Source: Bog-950 sp964631835
GTDB taxonomy: Bacteria > Bacteroidota > Bacteroidia > Chitinophagales > LD1
Assembly (NCBI GenBank): GCA_964631835.1
Contig: CAZWAD010000001.1
Coordinates: 451,171-515,170, forward strand
Length of the DNA stretch: 64,000 nt
Direction of reading: 5' to 3'
Shown here: positions 25,573-35,000 of the stretch, one piece after another
How the letters are laid out: every line of letters begins with the position of its first letter
Numbering within the stretch: position 1 is the first letter of the stretch
Translations under genes and position numbers: made by a program
Notes under the pieces: generated by a model
Told to the model about the DNA's origin: nothing
What the model saw: the letters and a program-made list of their open reading frames with translations, nothing else
The model's database searches: none

Positions 25573-25631
25573 TATTTTCACTTTTCCCTCCGCGCTGCAT
25601 TCCTTTTACTTTTAGTTTATTCGCATTCATA

Positions 25632-27854
25632 ATGAATAAAAAATTTATTCTCACTTTCTGGTCTGTTTTTATTGGGGGAATTGCGGCTGTTGTTTTGGTA
25701 TTTTACCTGATTGCAAAAGGATACATGGGCTACATGCCCAAGTTTGAAGAACTGGAAAACCCGAACAACAGTCTGGCAACAGAGGTTCTCTCAACCGATG
25801 GAAAAATTCTTGGCAAGTTTTACATAGAGAACCGGAACAATATCACATACCTCAACATCAACCCAGATTTGCGGAATGCGCTTCTTGCCACTGAAGACAT
25901 TCGCTTTGCCAGGCATACAGGTGTTGATATTCGAGCCTTAGCAAGGGTAGCCAAAGGTATTGTTGGCGGAGATGGCGGTGGCGGTGGCAGTACGATTACC
26001 CAGCAGCTTGCAAAAAATCTTTTTCCGCGCGAACACAGAAATAAATTTCAGCTGGTATTTCAAAAACTTAAGGAGTGGATTATTGCCGTAAAGCTTGAGC
26101 GCTCTTATACCAAGGAAGAAATCATGGCGATGTACCTGAACACTGTCCCGTTCAGCGACAACGCTTACGGAGTAAAATCAGCAGCCTATGTTTATTTCGG
26201 TAAACAGGTTGATTCGCTGAAAATAGAGGAGGCGGCAGTTTTAGTGGGAATGCTTAAGGCGCCTTCAGCATACAACCCGCGAAGAAGAACCGAAGCCTCA
26301 ACCAAGCGGAGAAATGTGGTGATTAACCAGTTGTATACTTACAAGTTTATTACCAAAGAACAACGCGATTCGCTTTTTAAAATTCCTATCAAACTTGATT
26401 TTCATGCCGACACACAAAATGAAGGCGTAGCTCCATATTTCAGGGAATACCTGAGACTGTGGCTGAAAAAGTGGTGCAACGACAACCCGAAACCGGACGG
26501 CTCCAAATACAACATCTACACAGACGGGCTTCGTATTTACACCACTATTGATTCGCGCCTGCAGCAATATGCAGAAGATGCTCAACGCGAACATTTACAG
26601 GAAATACAGAAAAAATTTTTTGCTTTTTGGAAAGACAAAGACCCCTGGAGAGATTTCAAGACAGAGTGGAAAGCAATTTATACACATTGCCCGGAGTATA
26701 TTGATTTAAAAGAGCAAGGAAAGAGTGAAGAAGAGATTGACAAAATACTGAAAGTGCCCGCCATGCGGAAAATATTTTCGTATGATGGAGGTGAAAAAGA
26801 CACCCTGATAAGTGTTTATGATTCCATCCGCTACCACCGTATGATTTTACAGAATGGATTTTTGGCTGTTGACCCTCAGTCGGGATTTGTTCGCGCCTGG
26901 GTGGGTGGTGTGAACTATAAATATTTTCAGTACGACCATGTAAACATTAATACCAAAAGGCAAATCGGCTCCACGTTCAAGCCGTTTGTTTATACTGTGG
27001 CTGTACGGGATAAAGGGTATTCCCCCTGTCTTCGCGTTCCGAATCAACCGGTTACTTTCGAGAAAGGCGACCCGCGCTTCGGTTTGTTGCAAGATTGGAC
27101 TCCCCGCAACAGCGATGGGAAATATGGCGGTATGCTGACTCTGAAAAATGCACTCGCTAACTCTATCAATTCAGTAACCGCATACCTGATGCACGAAACT
27201 GGTCCGGAGAGTGTGGTGAAGATGGTGCAAACTATGGGCGTGAAAAGTGAAATCCCATTGCAACCCTCGATTTGTCTTGGCTCCGCTGATATTTCTTTGT
27301 TTGAAATGGTTGGCGCTTATACTACTTACGCCAACAATGGAACACACACCGAGCCTATTTTTATTACACGCATTGAAGACCGAAACGGGAATGTACTTCA
27401 GGATTTTATTCCTCAAAAAAACGAAGCGCTCGATGAACAAACCACTTATGTAATGATTGAGATGTTGCGTAATGTGGTGCTGGGTGGAACAGCAACCCGC
27501 CTGCGTTACCGTTTCAACCTGATGAACGATATTTTCGGCAAAACAGGTACCACTCAAAACTATTCCGATGGCTGGTTTATCGGATGCACACCCGATTTGA
27601 TTGCCGGCTCGTGGGTGGGTTGTGACGACCGCTATATACGCTTTCACAGTATGGAAAACGGACAAGGCGCAAGCACTGCTCTACCGGTTTGGGCAAAATT
27701 TTTTCAGAAAGTTTACTCCGACAGCCTGCATTTTAAAAAAGAGATAAATCCCGAGAACCGGTTTCAGCCGCCTACCGGAAAAATTAATATTGAACTTGAC
27801 TGCAAAGGATTTTCAGGCGGCAGCAGCATGGAAAAAGGCAGGGAATATGAATAA
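25632..27854 (+). CDS. mrcA: penicillin-binding protein 1A (bifunctional)
   Basis: This inner-membrane glycosyltransferase/transpeptidase builds peptidoglycan. One membrane helix (residues about 8-30) precedes a GT51 domain with ATEDIRFARHTGVD and the GGSTITQQLAKNLF block. The transpeptidase domain has STFK (Ser447), SIN in ANSINSVTAYL, and KTGTT (Lys637). A run of Gly residues (GGDGGGGGS) lies just before STITQQ, an unusual flexible insertion. At 740 residues it fits class A PBPs. It is 59 bases after sprE and 34 before uvrC, probably in one transcript with one or both. Confidence 0.93.
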   Translation: MNKKFILTFWSVFIGGIAAVVLVFYLIAKGYMGYMPKFEELENPNNSLATEVLSTDGKILGKFYIENRNNITYLNINPDLRNALLATEDIRFARHTGVDIRALARVAKGIVGGDGGGGGSTITQQLAKNLFPREHRNKFQLVFQKLKEWIIAVKLERSYTKEEIMAMYLNTVPFSDNAYGVKSAAYVYFGKQVDSLKIEEAAVLVGMLKAPSAYNPRRRTEASTKRRNVVINQLYTYKFITKEQRDSLFKIPIKLDFHADTQNEGVAPYFREYLRLWLKKWCNDNPKPDGSKYNIYTDGLRIYTTIDSRLQQYAEDAQREHLQEIQKKFFAFWKDKDPWRDFKTEWKAIYTHCPEYIDLKEQGKSEEEIDKILKVPAMRKIFSYDGGEKDTLISVYDSIRYHRMILQNGFLAVDPQSGFVRAWVGGVNYKYFQYDHVNINTKRQIGSTFKPFVYTVAVRDKGYSPCLRVPNQPVTFEKGDPRFGLLQDWTPRNSDGKYGGMLTLKNALANSINSVTAYLMHETGPESVVKMVQTMGVKSEIPLQPSICLGSADISLFEMVGAYTTYANNGTHTEPIFITRIEDRNGNVLQDFIPQKNEALDEQTTYVMIEMLRNVVLGGTATRLRYRFNLMNDIFGKTGTTQNYSDGWFIGCTPDLIAGSWVGCDDRYIRFHSMENGQGASTALPVWAKFFQKVYSDSLHFKKEINPENRFQPPTGKINIELDCKGFSGGSSMEKGREYE

Positions 27855-27888
27855 CGACAGCGCAGGGGCGAAAGAATGAAGCAGAAGT

Positions 27889-29697
27889 ATGACTTCAGAA
27901 GAGTTTAAAACCCACCGCGATACACTACCCAACCTCCCCGGTATTTACAAGTATCTGAGCGAGAGTGACGAAATAATTTATATCGGCAAGGCGAAGGATT
28001 TAAAAAAGAGAGTCTCCAATTATTTCGCACCAAGCTATCTTCATTCCAACCGCATTAAGCGGATGATTCACTTTATCAGCAAAATTGAGTTTGTGATTGT
28101 GGACACCGAGCAGGATGCTTTCCTGCTTGAAAACTCGCTGATAAAAAAATACCAGCCGCGCTACAACGTGATGCTGAAAGATGACAAGACTTATCCTTTT
28201 ATCTGTATTAAAAAAGAACCTTTTCCGCGGGTATTCTTTACCCGGAAAGTAATTAAGGACGGCTCGGAGTATCTCGGTCCTTACACCACGGTTTATAACG
28301 CCAGGATTGTCCTCGACTTGCTGAAAGAAATTTTTCCGCTACGTACCTGCAACCTGAATCTTTCGCAAAAAAATATTGAAGCCGGAAAATTCAGGGTGTG
28401 CCTGGAGTACCATTTGAAAAATTGCCAGGGGCCCTGCGAGGCGCTTCAAACCGCTGAAGAATATGAAGAGAACATTCAGCAAATACGCAACCTGCTGAAA
28501 AGCAATTTCAACTCAGTGAAAAACTTTCTGAAGAAGAAGATGAACGAGTATGCCGGGAAAATGCAGTTTGAAAAAGCTGAAGAATTTCGTCAGAAATTAG
28601 AAATACTATCAGGCTACGAAAACAAATCAACTATCGTTAACCCGAAGCTGACCGATATTGATGTGTACGGATACAGCGAAAACGAAACCCATGCATTTAT
28701 GAATTACCTGAAAATTGTAAACGGTACGGTGGTAAAAACGAGGGCTATTGAAGTAAAAAAAGTTTTAGATGAAACTAAAGAGGAGCTTCTGCTTCGCGCT
28801 ATTACTGAACATTCACTGACGGAGCAGGAACCGGCTGCGGAAGTAATTGTTCCGTTTGAAATTGAATTTCCTTTTGAGAAGATTAAGCTCACCGTTCCGC
28901 AGGCAGGAGATAAAAAGCGCTTGCTTGACCTTGCCATTAAAAACGCACTCTACATGCGGCAGGAGCGGGTAAAGCAAAACATGACGGCAGAGGAAAAGAA
29001 GCCATCGTTCCGCATAATGAAAACACTGAAGGAAGATTTGAAACTCACCGAGCTGCCGCGCCATATCGAGTGTTTCGACAACTCGAACATTCACGGAACA
29101 AACCCGGTAAGCGCTTGTGTGGTATTTAAAGATGCCAAACCTTCTAAGAAAGATTACCGCCATTTTAATATTAAAACCGTAGAGGGGCCCGATGACTTTG
29201 CTTCGATGGAAGAAGTGATAACGCGCAGGTACAAACGAATGCTTGATGAAGGACAGGAACTTCCGCAATTGATTATTGTTGACGGGGGCAAAGGGCAACT
29301 GAGCAGTGCCGTTCATGCGCTGGAGCAATTAGAACTGTATGGTAAAATTCCCATTGTGGGTATTGCCAAAAAGCTGGAAGAGATTTACTTCCCCGGAGAT
29401 TCTCTGCCTGTTTACCTGAATAAAAAATCAGAATCGCTGCGGCTGATTCAGAAAATGCGCGATGAAGCCCACCGGTTTGGCATTACTCACCACCGGCAGC
29501 GGAGAAGCCAAAGCGCTGTTGGTTCGGAACTGATAGCGATTAAAGGCATTGGCAAAAAAACCTTTGAACTTCTTCTCAACAAGTATAAATCGGTCAAAAA
29601 GCTGAAAGAAGTTCCTGTTGAAGAGTTGAGCGAAGTGATTGGAAAAAGTAAGGCAAAGATGGTGACGGAATATTTTGCCGGAAACCATAAAGATTAG
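27889..29697 (+). CDS. uvrC: excinuclease ABC subunit C
   Basis: UvrC makes both incisions around a bulky DNA lesion in nucleotide excision repair with UvrA and UvrB. The N-terminal GIY-YIG nuclease is visible (LPGIYKYLSESDEIIYIGKAK), then cysteines of the CRVC-like cluster (FRVCLEYHLKNCQGPC, near residue 165-180), the UVR motif for UvrB contact (near residues 215-245), the RNase H-like second nuclease (IECFDNSNIHGTNPV, near residue 390) and a C-terminal helix-hairpin-helix. The 602 residues match the usual length. It directly follows mrcA. Confidence 0.96.
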   Translation: MTSEEFKTHRDTLPNLPGIYKYLSESDEIIYIGKAKDLKKRVSNYFAPSYLHSNRIKRMIHFISKIEFVIVDTEQDAFLLENSLIKKYQPRYNVMLKDDKTYPFICIKKEPFPRVFFTRKVIKDGSEYLGPYTTVYNARIVLDLLKEIFPLRTCNLNLSQKNIEAGKFRVCLEYHLKNCQGPCEALQTAEEYEENIQQIRNLLKSNFNSVKNFLKKKMNEYAGKMQFEKAEEFRQKLEILSGYENKSTIVNPKLTDIDVYGYSENETHAFMNYLKIVNGTVVKTRAIEVKKVLDETKEELLLRAITEHSLTEQEPAAEVIVPFEIEFPFEKIKLTVPQAGDKKRLLDLAIKNALYMRQERVKQNMTAEEKKPSFRIMKTLKEDLKLTELPRHIECFDNSNIHGTNPVSACVVFKDAKPSKKDYRHFNIKTVEGPDDFASMEEVITRRYKRMLDEGQELPQLIIVDGGKGQLSSAVHALEQLELYGKIPIVGIAKKLEEIYFPGDSLPVYLNKKSESLRLIQKMRDEAHRFGITHHRQRRSQSAVGSELIAIKGIGKKTFELLLNKYKSVKKLKEVPVEELSEVIGKSKAKMVTEYFAGNHKD

Positions 29698-29811
29698 TAA
29701 TAAGCGCTGTTTGGTTAGGTATATTTCGCTGCCGGGATAAATACTTACCGGTTTGTTCCCATTTATTTTGATGATGGTTGGCTTTTTTGCCAAATAACAG
29801 GATTATAATTC

Positions 29812-30063
29812 GCTATTGCTTATATGTAAGACGCTTTCGGGAAAGTTTAAAATGCTTTTGTGAAAGTGTAAGACGTAAATACTTAGGCGTAAATTATTTT
29901 TGATTATATATAAAATGCTTTTGAGAAAGCTTAAGACGCTTTTGATAATTCCTAAAACGCTTTGATTTAGGCATAGATTGCTTTTGTGAAAGCTTATGAC
30001 GCTTTCGGGAAAGTTTAATATGCTTTCTACAATATCTAAGATTGCTTTGTTTTCTATTAAAAC
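29812..30063. repeat. 21-bp-period intergenic tandem array A
   Basis: About twelve units of exactly 21 bp (start points 29812, 29833, 29854 ... 30022), diverged from one another. The most conserved part is GCTTTTGTGAAAGC followed by TTAAGAC; two units at 29833 and 30001 carry GCTTTCGGGAAAGT instead. The core has dyad symmetry (CTTT....AAAG). There are no unique spacers, so it is not a CRISPR. It fills the 415-base gap between uvrC and the HTH gene and ends about 50 bases before that gene's ATG. Confidence 0.85.
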
Positions 30064-30087
30064 AGGTATGTATGTGCTTAAATTGGC

Positions 30088-30095
30088 TATTTTAG
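30088..30095 (+). promoter_or_regulatory. putative -7 box for the HTH gene
   Basis: TATTTTAG lies 17 bases before the ATG at 30113, the same spacing as the TAnnTTCG boxes of other genes here. It starts just after array A ends. Confidence 0.3.
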
Positions 30096-30112
30096 CATAA
30101 AAACAACGAAAT

Positions 30113-30466
30113 ATGGAGCAAAAGAACCCCGATATTAAAATTAATGAGCTGGTGAAAAGTATGTTGAAGGATAAGCACATGACCGGGGTTGACTTGTCGA
30201 ATGCCATGGGATGGAGCTATGATGCGGGCTATAAGTTATTGAAACGAAGCGACTGGAAGATTAGCGAAATGCAGGGTGCGGGCAGGCTGCTGAACTTTAA
30301 TTTTTTTTCGCTGTTTGTAGAAACGCACGAGCCGGCTTTGCGGGAGCAACTGGCAGCCAGGGATAAGGAGTTGGCGGAGTTGAAAAGCAAAATGGCGTTT
30401 ATGGAGCAGGAGAATAAGTTTATGCGCGAGTTGGTGGAGATGGCGAAGTTGAAGTTGAGGAAGTGA
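30113..30466 (+). CDS. small HTH protein with C-terminal coiled coil
   Basis: The 117-residue cytosolic protein has an N-terminal helix-turn-helix-like region (residues about 8-55, LVKSMLKDKHMTGVDLSNAM then WSYDAGYKLLKRSDW) of the XRE type. A Leu/Phe-rich linker (GRLLNFNFFSLFVE) and a regular coiled coil (EPALREQLAARDKELAELKS and beyond, to the C-terminus) follow. This suggests a dimeric DNA-binding regulator. Its promoter region contains the 21-bp array, which makes the array a candidate binding site, though nothing in the sequence proves it. Confidence 0.65.
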   Translation: MEQKNPDIKINELVKSMLKDKHMTGVDLSNAMGWSYDAGYKLLKRSDWKISEMQGAGRLLNFNFFSLFVETHEPALREQLAARDKELAELKSKMAFMEQENKFMRELVEMAKLKLRK

Positions 30467-30497
30467 AATTTGAGATAAAACAAGATAAGCTGAATCA

Positions 30498-30920
30498 ATG
30501 AAGCAGACGGCCCTAATGTTTTTTCTTTTTTTATGTTATCAATCTTCATCATCACAAAACCCGAATAAGGCTCAGAATAAAAGTGACCTTTGCGAACTGA
30601 TTGACTTGCGTTCCGATACTTTATTTCTGCAAAGCTTTATCGGAAAATTTACTTCTGCTGACCTCAAAGCGTTGAAAAATTTTCTACACAGTGAATTTGT
30701 AACAGCGACAAGAAACAAAAAGGAAAACTACGGGAGTATCAGTTTAGCACTAACAGACTCATTAGATAAGATTATTAAAATACAATGGTGTAAGGCGTCT
30801 ACGTTTCGGCAGGATAAAAATTTCAATACCAAACTTGAGAGAGAAATTATTAAGCCTTTATTGAAGCTTGCGGATGAAAATTACGGAGTATGTGGTATGT
30901 GCTTTGATATTATCATGTAG
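30498..30920 (+). CDS. small secreted hypothetical protein
   Basis: A signal peptide (MKQTALMFFLFLCYQSSSSQ) is followed by about 120 residues without a recognisable domain. Two Cys pairs near the end (WCKAS and VCGMC) may matter for folding or metal binding. It begins 31 bases after the HTH gene and could be co-transcribed with it. The function is unknown. Confidence 0.6.
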   Translation: MKQTALMFFLFLCYQSSSSQNPNKAQNKSDLCELIDLRSDTLFLQSFIGKFTSADLKALKNFLHSEFVTATRNKKENYGSISLALTDSLDKIIKIQWCKASTFRQDKNFNTKLEREIIKPLLKLADENYGVCGMCFDIIM

Positions 30921-30932
30921 CACTCTCCGCTT

Positions 30933-32030
30933 TCAATTAAACTTCGGGCAGTAAACTTTCTTGCCATCGTAGCGGTCGGCACCCCACTTGCCTACATATA
31001 CAATAGAAAGCTCGGGGCCTCCATTGGCTCTGCCGGGTTTTATTAAGCGCGAGAGAACAATATCGTAATTCAGCAGCAGGCGCATGCCTTTGTACCGGTA
31101 ACCGGCAACGGGGCTGAGGGCATCTTTTATGCGGTAGTAAGCACCGAGGTAAACGGAGTGGTCTTTTTCGAAATTGCCGCGGGTGGCGGTGGAGTAAGCT
31201 GCCAGCACACCGGTAACAATTTCAGAAGCTTTTTTTTCGTAGCCGTAATAACCGTTGGCGGTGAGTGCCCATGTTTCGTTAATGCCATAAGTAACCCCGG
31301 CACTTGCCTGGTAGCGAAAGCCGAGGCGCTCGTCATTACCAAAAAAAGTATGCTTAGGGCGGTTGATGTGGAGCATGGAAACTCCTAAATCGAGCTTTAC
31401 TTTGTCGTGAACCTGTCCGCCAAAATTAAGCCCCGCGTTTACATCGAGCATGGCAAAGCTTTCGCGCTGCAGCGACTCGCGGTTGCTGAGTGAAAGGTTG
31501 AAGCCTTCATCTTCCACCCACTGGTTGTTGAAATAAAATTTTGAAAAATCAACACTGCGCTTGATGTAGCTGAGGCCTACACCGGCTGACAGAACATACC
31601 GGTGCTCCTGGTCGAGCGCCTGATGGTAGGCATAGCTCAATCCGTACCTGCGGTAGGTGAGGCGGCCGTCACCGGCTTCATCATTCAGGAAATGAAAGCC
31701 GATACCCATCCAACCGGTTTTAATTTTCCGCTCACCGAACGAAACATCGGCATAGGGAGTTTCGGTATGGTAATTGTAAACGGTGTTTGAAATAGCCCAG
31801 GGCCATTGTGCTTTAAAATTGAAACCCACGCGGTAGTTGCCATCGTAATAACCGGTATGTGCCGGATTAATAATAAGCGGGTTGGTGAAGAACTGAGTGA
31901 AGTGAATGTCCTGAGAGTTGACAGTCAACAGTCCACAGTCCACAGTCCACAGTAATACAATAGCAAACTTTAGAATTGTGCTTTTCCAAAACTTGTAGCC
32001 GGAAACTGGTAACTGGTAACTGTTTCTCAT
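30933..32030 (-). CDS. PorP/SprF family T9SS outer-membrane protein
   Basis: The mature part starts QDIHFTQFFTNPLIINPAHT, the hallmark of the PorP/SprF family, followed by alternating beta strands of an outer-membrane barrel (YRVGFNFKAQWPW and similar). PorP/SprF proteins help secrete or anchor partners with gliding-type (type B) C-terminal domains. The partner is the gene just upstream, whose TGA overlaps this ATG, so the two are translationally coupled. The N-terminal 40 residues are odd: the signal region contains five 7-base tandem repeats (coding for TVDCGLLTVNS), so the exact start is less certain than usual. Length 365 residues fits the family. Confidence 0.88.
   Translation of the reverse strand: MRNSYQLPVSGYKFWKSTILKFAIVLLWTVDCGLLTVNSQDIHFTQFFTNPLIINPAHTGYYDGNYRVGFNFKAQWPWAISNTVYNYHTETPYADVSFGERKIKTGWMGIGFHFLNDEAGDGRLTYRRYGLSYAYHQALDQEHRYVLSAGVGLSYIKRSVDFSKFYFNNQWVEDEGFNLSLSNRESLQRESFAMLDVNAGLNFGGQVHDKVKLDLGVSMLHINRPKHTFFGNDERLGFRYQASAGVTYGINETWALTANGYYGYEKKASEIVTGVLAAYSTATRGNFEKDHSVYLGAYYRIKDALSPVAGYRYKGMRLLLNYDIVLSRLIKPGRANGGPELSIVYVGKWGADRYDGKKVYCPKFN
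31917..31953 (-). repeat. 7-bp tandem repeats in the porP/sprF signal-peptide region
   Basis: Five tandem heptamers read on the plus strand GTTGACA, GTCAACA, then GTCCACA three times. Nearby, at about 32004-32017, ACTGGTA is repeated twice. Since 7 is not a multiple of 3, gain or loss of one unit would shift the frame of the gene. Confidence 0.8.
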
Positions 32031-35000
32031 CGCAGCAGTGTTATGTTTCCTTTTAAATGCACTACTTCGCCATTGATTAAAGTGGCATCGGCAGCGTAGG
32101 TGTATGCTTCCATTTCCTGAAGCTCGCCTTTGTAAACTCCGTCCCAGCCTATGTCTTTATTGTTTGTTTCAAAAACTTTTTCGCCCCAGCGATTGTAAAT
32201 TCTGAAAACAAGCTCGACAATTCCGCTGCCTTCAATTTTCACTACGTCATTAATTCCATCGGCATTAGGAGTAAAGGCATTCGGAACCCCAATCAGCCCG
32301 CTGAATTTGATGAAGAGGTCTTTGCAAACTGTATCGGCACATGCATCGTTTGAAGCAGTGAGGCAAACAATAATCGTTCCGACAGTCTGGTAGGTGTGAG
32401 CCGGAGTTTCTTCGTCAATGGCAGTTGTGCCATCACCGAAATTCCAGAACAGATTCTCGTAGTTGGTGCTTGTATTTGTAAACTCTACCGGTTTTCCGAA
32501 TTTGAAGGTGTCGCCATCGGTATAAAAATTTGCCGCGGGTTGCTGGTAAACCGATACATCGCGAACAGCAGTATCGGTTATATCGCAGGTTGCTGAATCA
32601 ATAATGATTACGCTTACAGAATATGTTCCGGTATTGGAATAGTTGTGAAGCGGAGAATATTGATTGGAAGAATTTCCGTCATCAAAATTCCAGATGAATT
32701 GCGCAGCGGGGTTTCCGGTGTTATTAAACTGAATAGTTCCACCGAGGCAAACATTATTCGCGGTAAAATCAACCACCGCATTAGGCAGCATGGTTACGGT
32801 TTTAGAAATAGAATCTACCGGATGGCAGCGATTGGTATCTGTAACAATCAGGGTTACCGTGTAAGTAGAGGGCAAAGTGTAAGTATGATTTACATTTTGT
32901 TGGGTGGAAGAAGTTCCGTCACCGAAATTCCACTGGTACTGTATTGCATTGGTGCTTTGGTTTACAAGATTGATGGCCAGGTTTGAATCGCAGTCGTTCA
33001 ACACATTAAGCGCAAAATCAGCAAATACTGAATCGTTCGCAATAGTGATTTGTGCGTATGAGGTATCGGCACCTACGCAGGCGTTGGTGTCGGTGGCTAC
33101 GACCATTACATTAAATGTTCCCTGCGAAGTGTAGGTGTGTGTAACCATATCGCCAAGGGCTGAACTTCCGTCTCCGAAAGTCCAGAAGAAATCAGTAGTG
33201 AGCAGTCCTGAATTACCGGTGAAACCTGCTGTAAAAGGCGCACAGCCACCGGTATCGGGAATTGAAATGGAAATAGCAAGCGGATTCAAACTGATTACCA
33301 ATTGCGATGTATCGAGTTGACGGCAAGTAACATCTGCATCGGTGAGAAAATGAGTAATGGTAAATGAACCGGCTGATGTGTAAATATGTGATACTGTATC
33401 ATCGGTGGATTGCGTTCCGTCACCAAAATCCCACAACTGCGAATCGGTACCGGTGTAATTTGACCACACCAATACTTCCACCGAATCGCATCCGTGAAAG
33501 ATGCGGCTGAAAATAAAATCGGCATCGGCTGATGAGTCAATAGTCACGACAGTTCCATACGCAGTATCGGCAATGTTGCATGAAGTAGAATCAAACAAGA
33601 TTAATTGCACCCGGAAAGTATCTTGTGACAAGTATGTGTGCGAAGTAGTAGGTGTGTTTGCTGTGCTTCCGTCTCCGAAATTCCAGGTGTACTGTGCAGT
33701 AGGAGATGGAGTTGTGCTGAAATTAACGGTAAGCGGAACACAACCGGTTGAATCGCTCATCGAAAATGTTGCTTCAACTTTCGGCAGAATAGTTATTGTA
33801 TTGATAAAGGTGTCCTGCAGGTTGCATTTGGTTGTGTCTGTAATGATTAACCGGATGTTATACGTTCCGGGATTTTGATAGGAGTGAACAACAGAATCGG
33901 TTGTTGCAAAAGTTCCGTCATCGAAACTCCAAAGGTAAGTAGTAGTGGGATAGTTATGTGAAACGAGTGTAACATAATTGCTGTCGCAGTTAACATCAAT
34001 AACCGGTGTGAAATTGGCAACGAGTGAATCGTCACGCACGAAAACATCAATAAATGCTGTATCGTTAACATTGCACGATGTGGAGTCAGTTCCAATCAAC
34101 ATTACCCGGTAAACACCAGTGTCGGTAAACAGATGAGTCGGGTTTGCCAGAGCAGAAGTTGTTCCGTCATCAAAATGCCAGACGAGATTTTGAGTGCTGC
34201 TTCCCGCGCTGCTGAACTGTACGGTGAGCGGAACGCAACCGGTGGCGCGGGGATGGGCGCTCACCACTACATGGGTTCCGGCAAGGTTAAATTCCATTTT
34301 CACTCCCAACTCATTACAGTTGCTGCTTTGATTGTTTGGCGACCATACTCCCGGTTGAGTAGGTGTGAGGGAATTTCCACCGCAACCCGCACATATTGCC
34401 TCATAAATTACTCCGCGTTTGTCAAAGCGGCTTGTTCCTCCGTCAACGTGTTCAATTCCGCCAATTCCGCCAAAGTAGCTGGCGTATAAAAGGTTCTGTG
34501 CGTTTTTGTTTACCACAAAAAAGTAAAAGTCCGTTCCATCTGTTGTACTTTGAAGTGCATCGGGGGTTAGCGGCATTCCGTTCATGTCATTGAAGAAAGT
34601 TCCGAAACCGCCATCGTCAGTTCCCCAGCCCGATACATAAACATTTTCACAGGTGTCAACTAAAAATGCTGTCGGGGAAATATTTGGGGCTCCGTTTCCG
34701 TTCCCGAAAACAGTAGAATAAATATGCGATGAAAGGTCAGGACGCACTTTAGCAATAAACTGCCCGCTGTTGGGATTGGAATAAACGCCTGAACTTACCG
34801 GGTAAGCTCCCGTTGTTTGCCCTATGAAGTACACAAAGCCCGCACCGTCTAATTTCACAAAGTAAACCTGATCGTTACCTGTAGTTCCTATCAGCGAAGA
34901 CTGCATGAACTGATTTCCGCCTGCGCTAAGATGCAGCACAAACCCGTCAAATAACCCTCCCTGGTATGCAGGATGAATAGTTCCGGCAGTACCCGGAAAA

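Noticed and set aside
29812..30063. CRISPR array
   Set aside because: Units are contiguous at 21 bp with no unique spacers, and no cas gene lies in the window.
29803..30207. Minus-strand open frame across array A encoding heptad-like repeats
   Set aside because: An exact 21-bp period keeps any open unit open in the same frame. There is no signal, start context or family, and the real gene at 30113 overlaps it.
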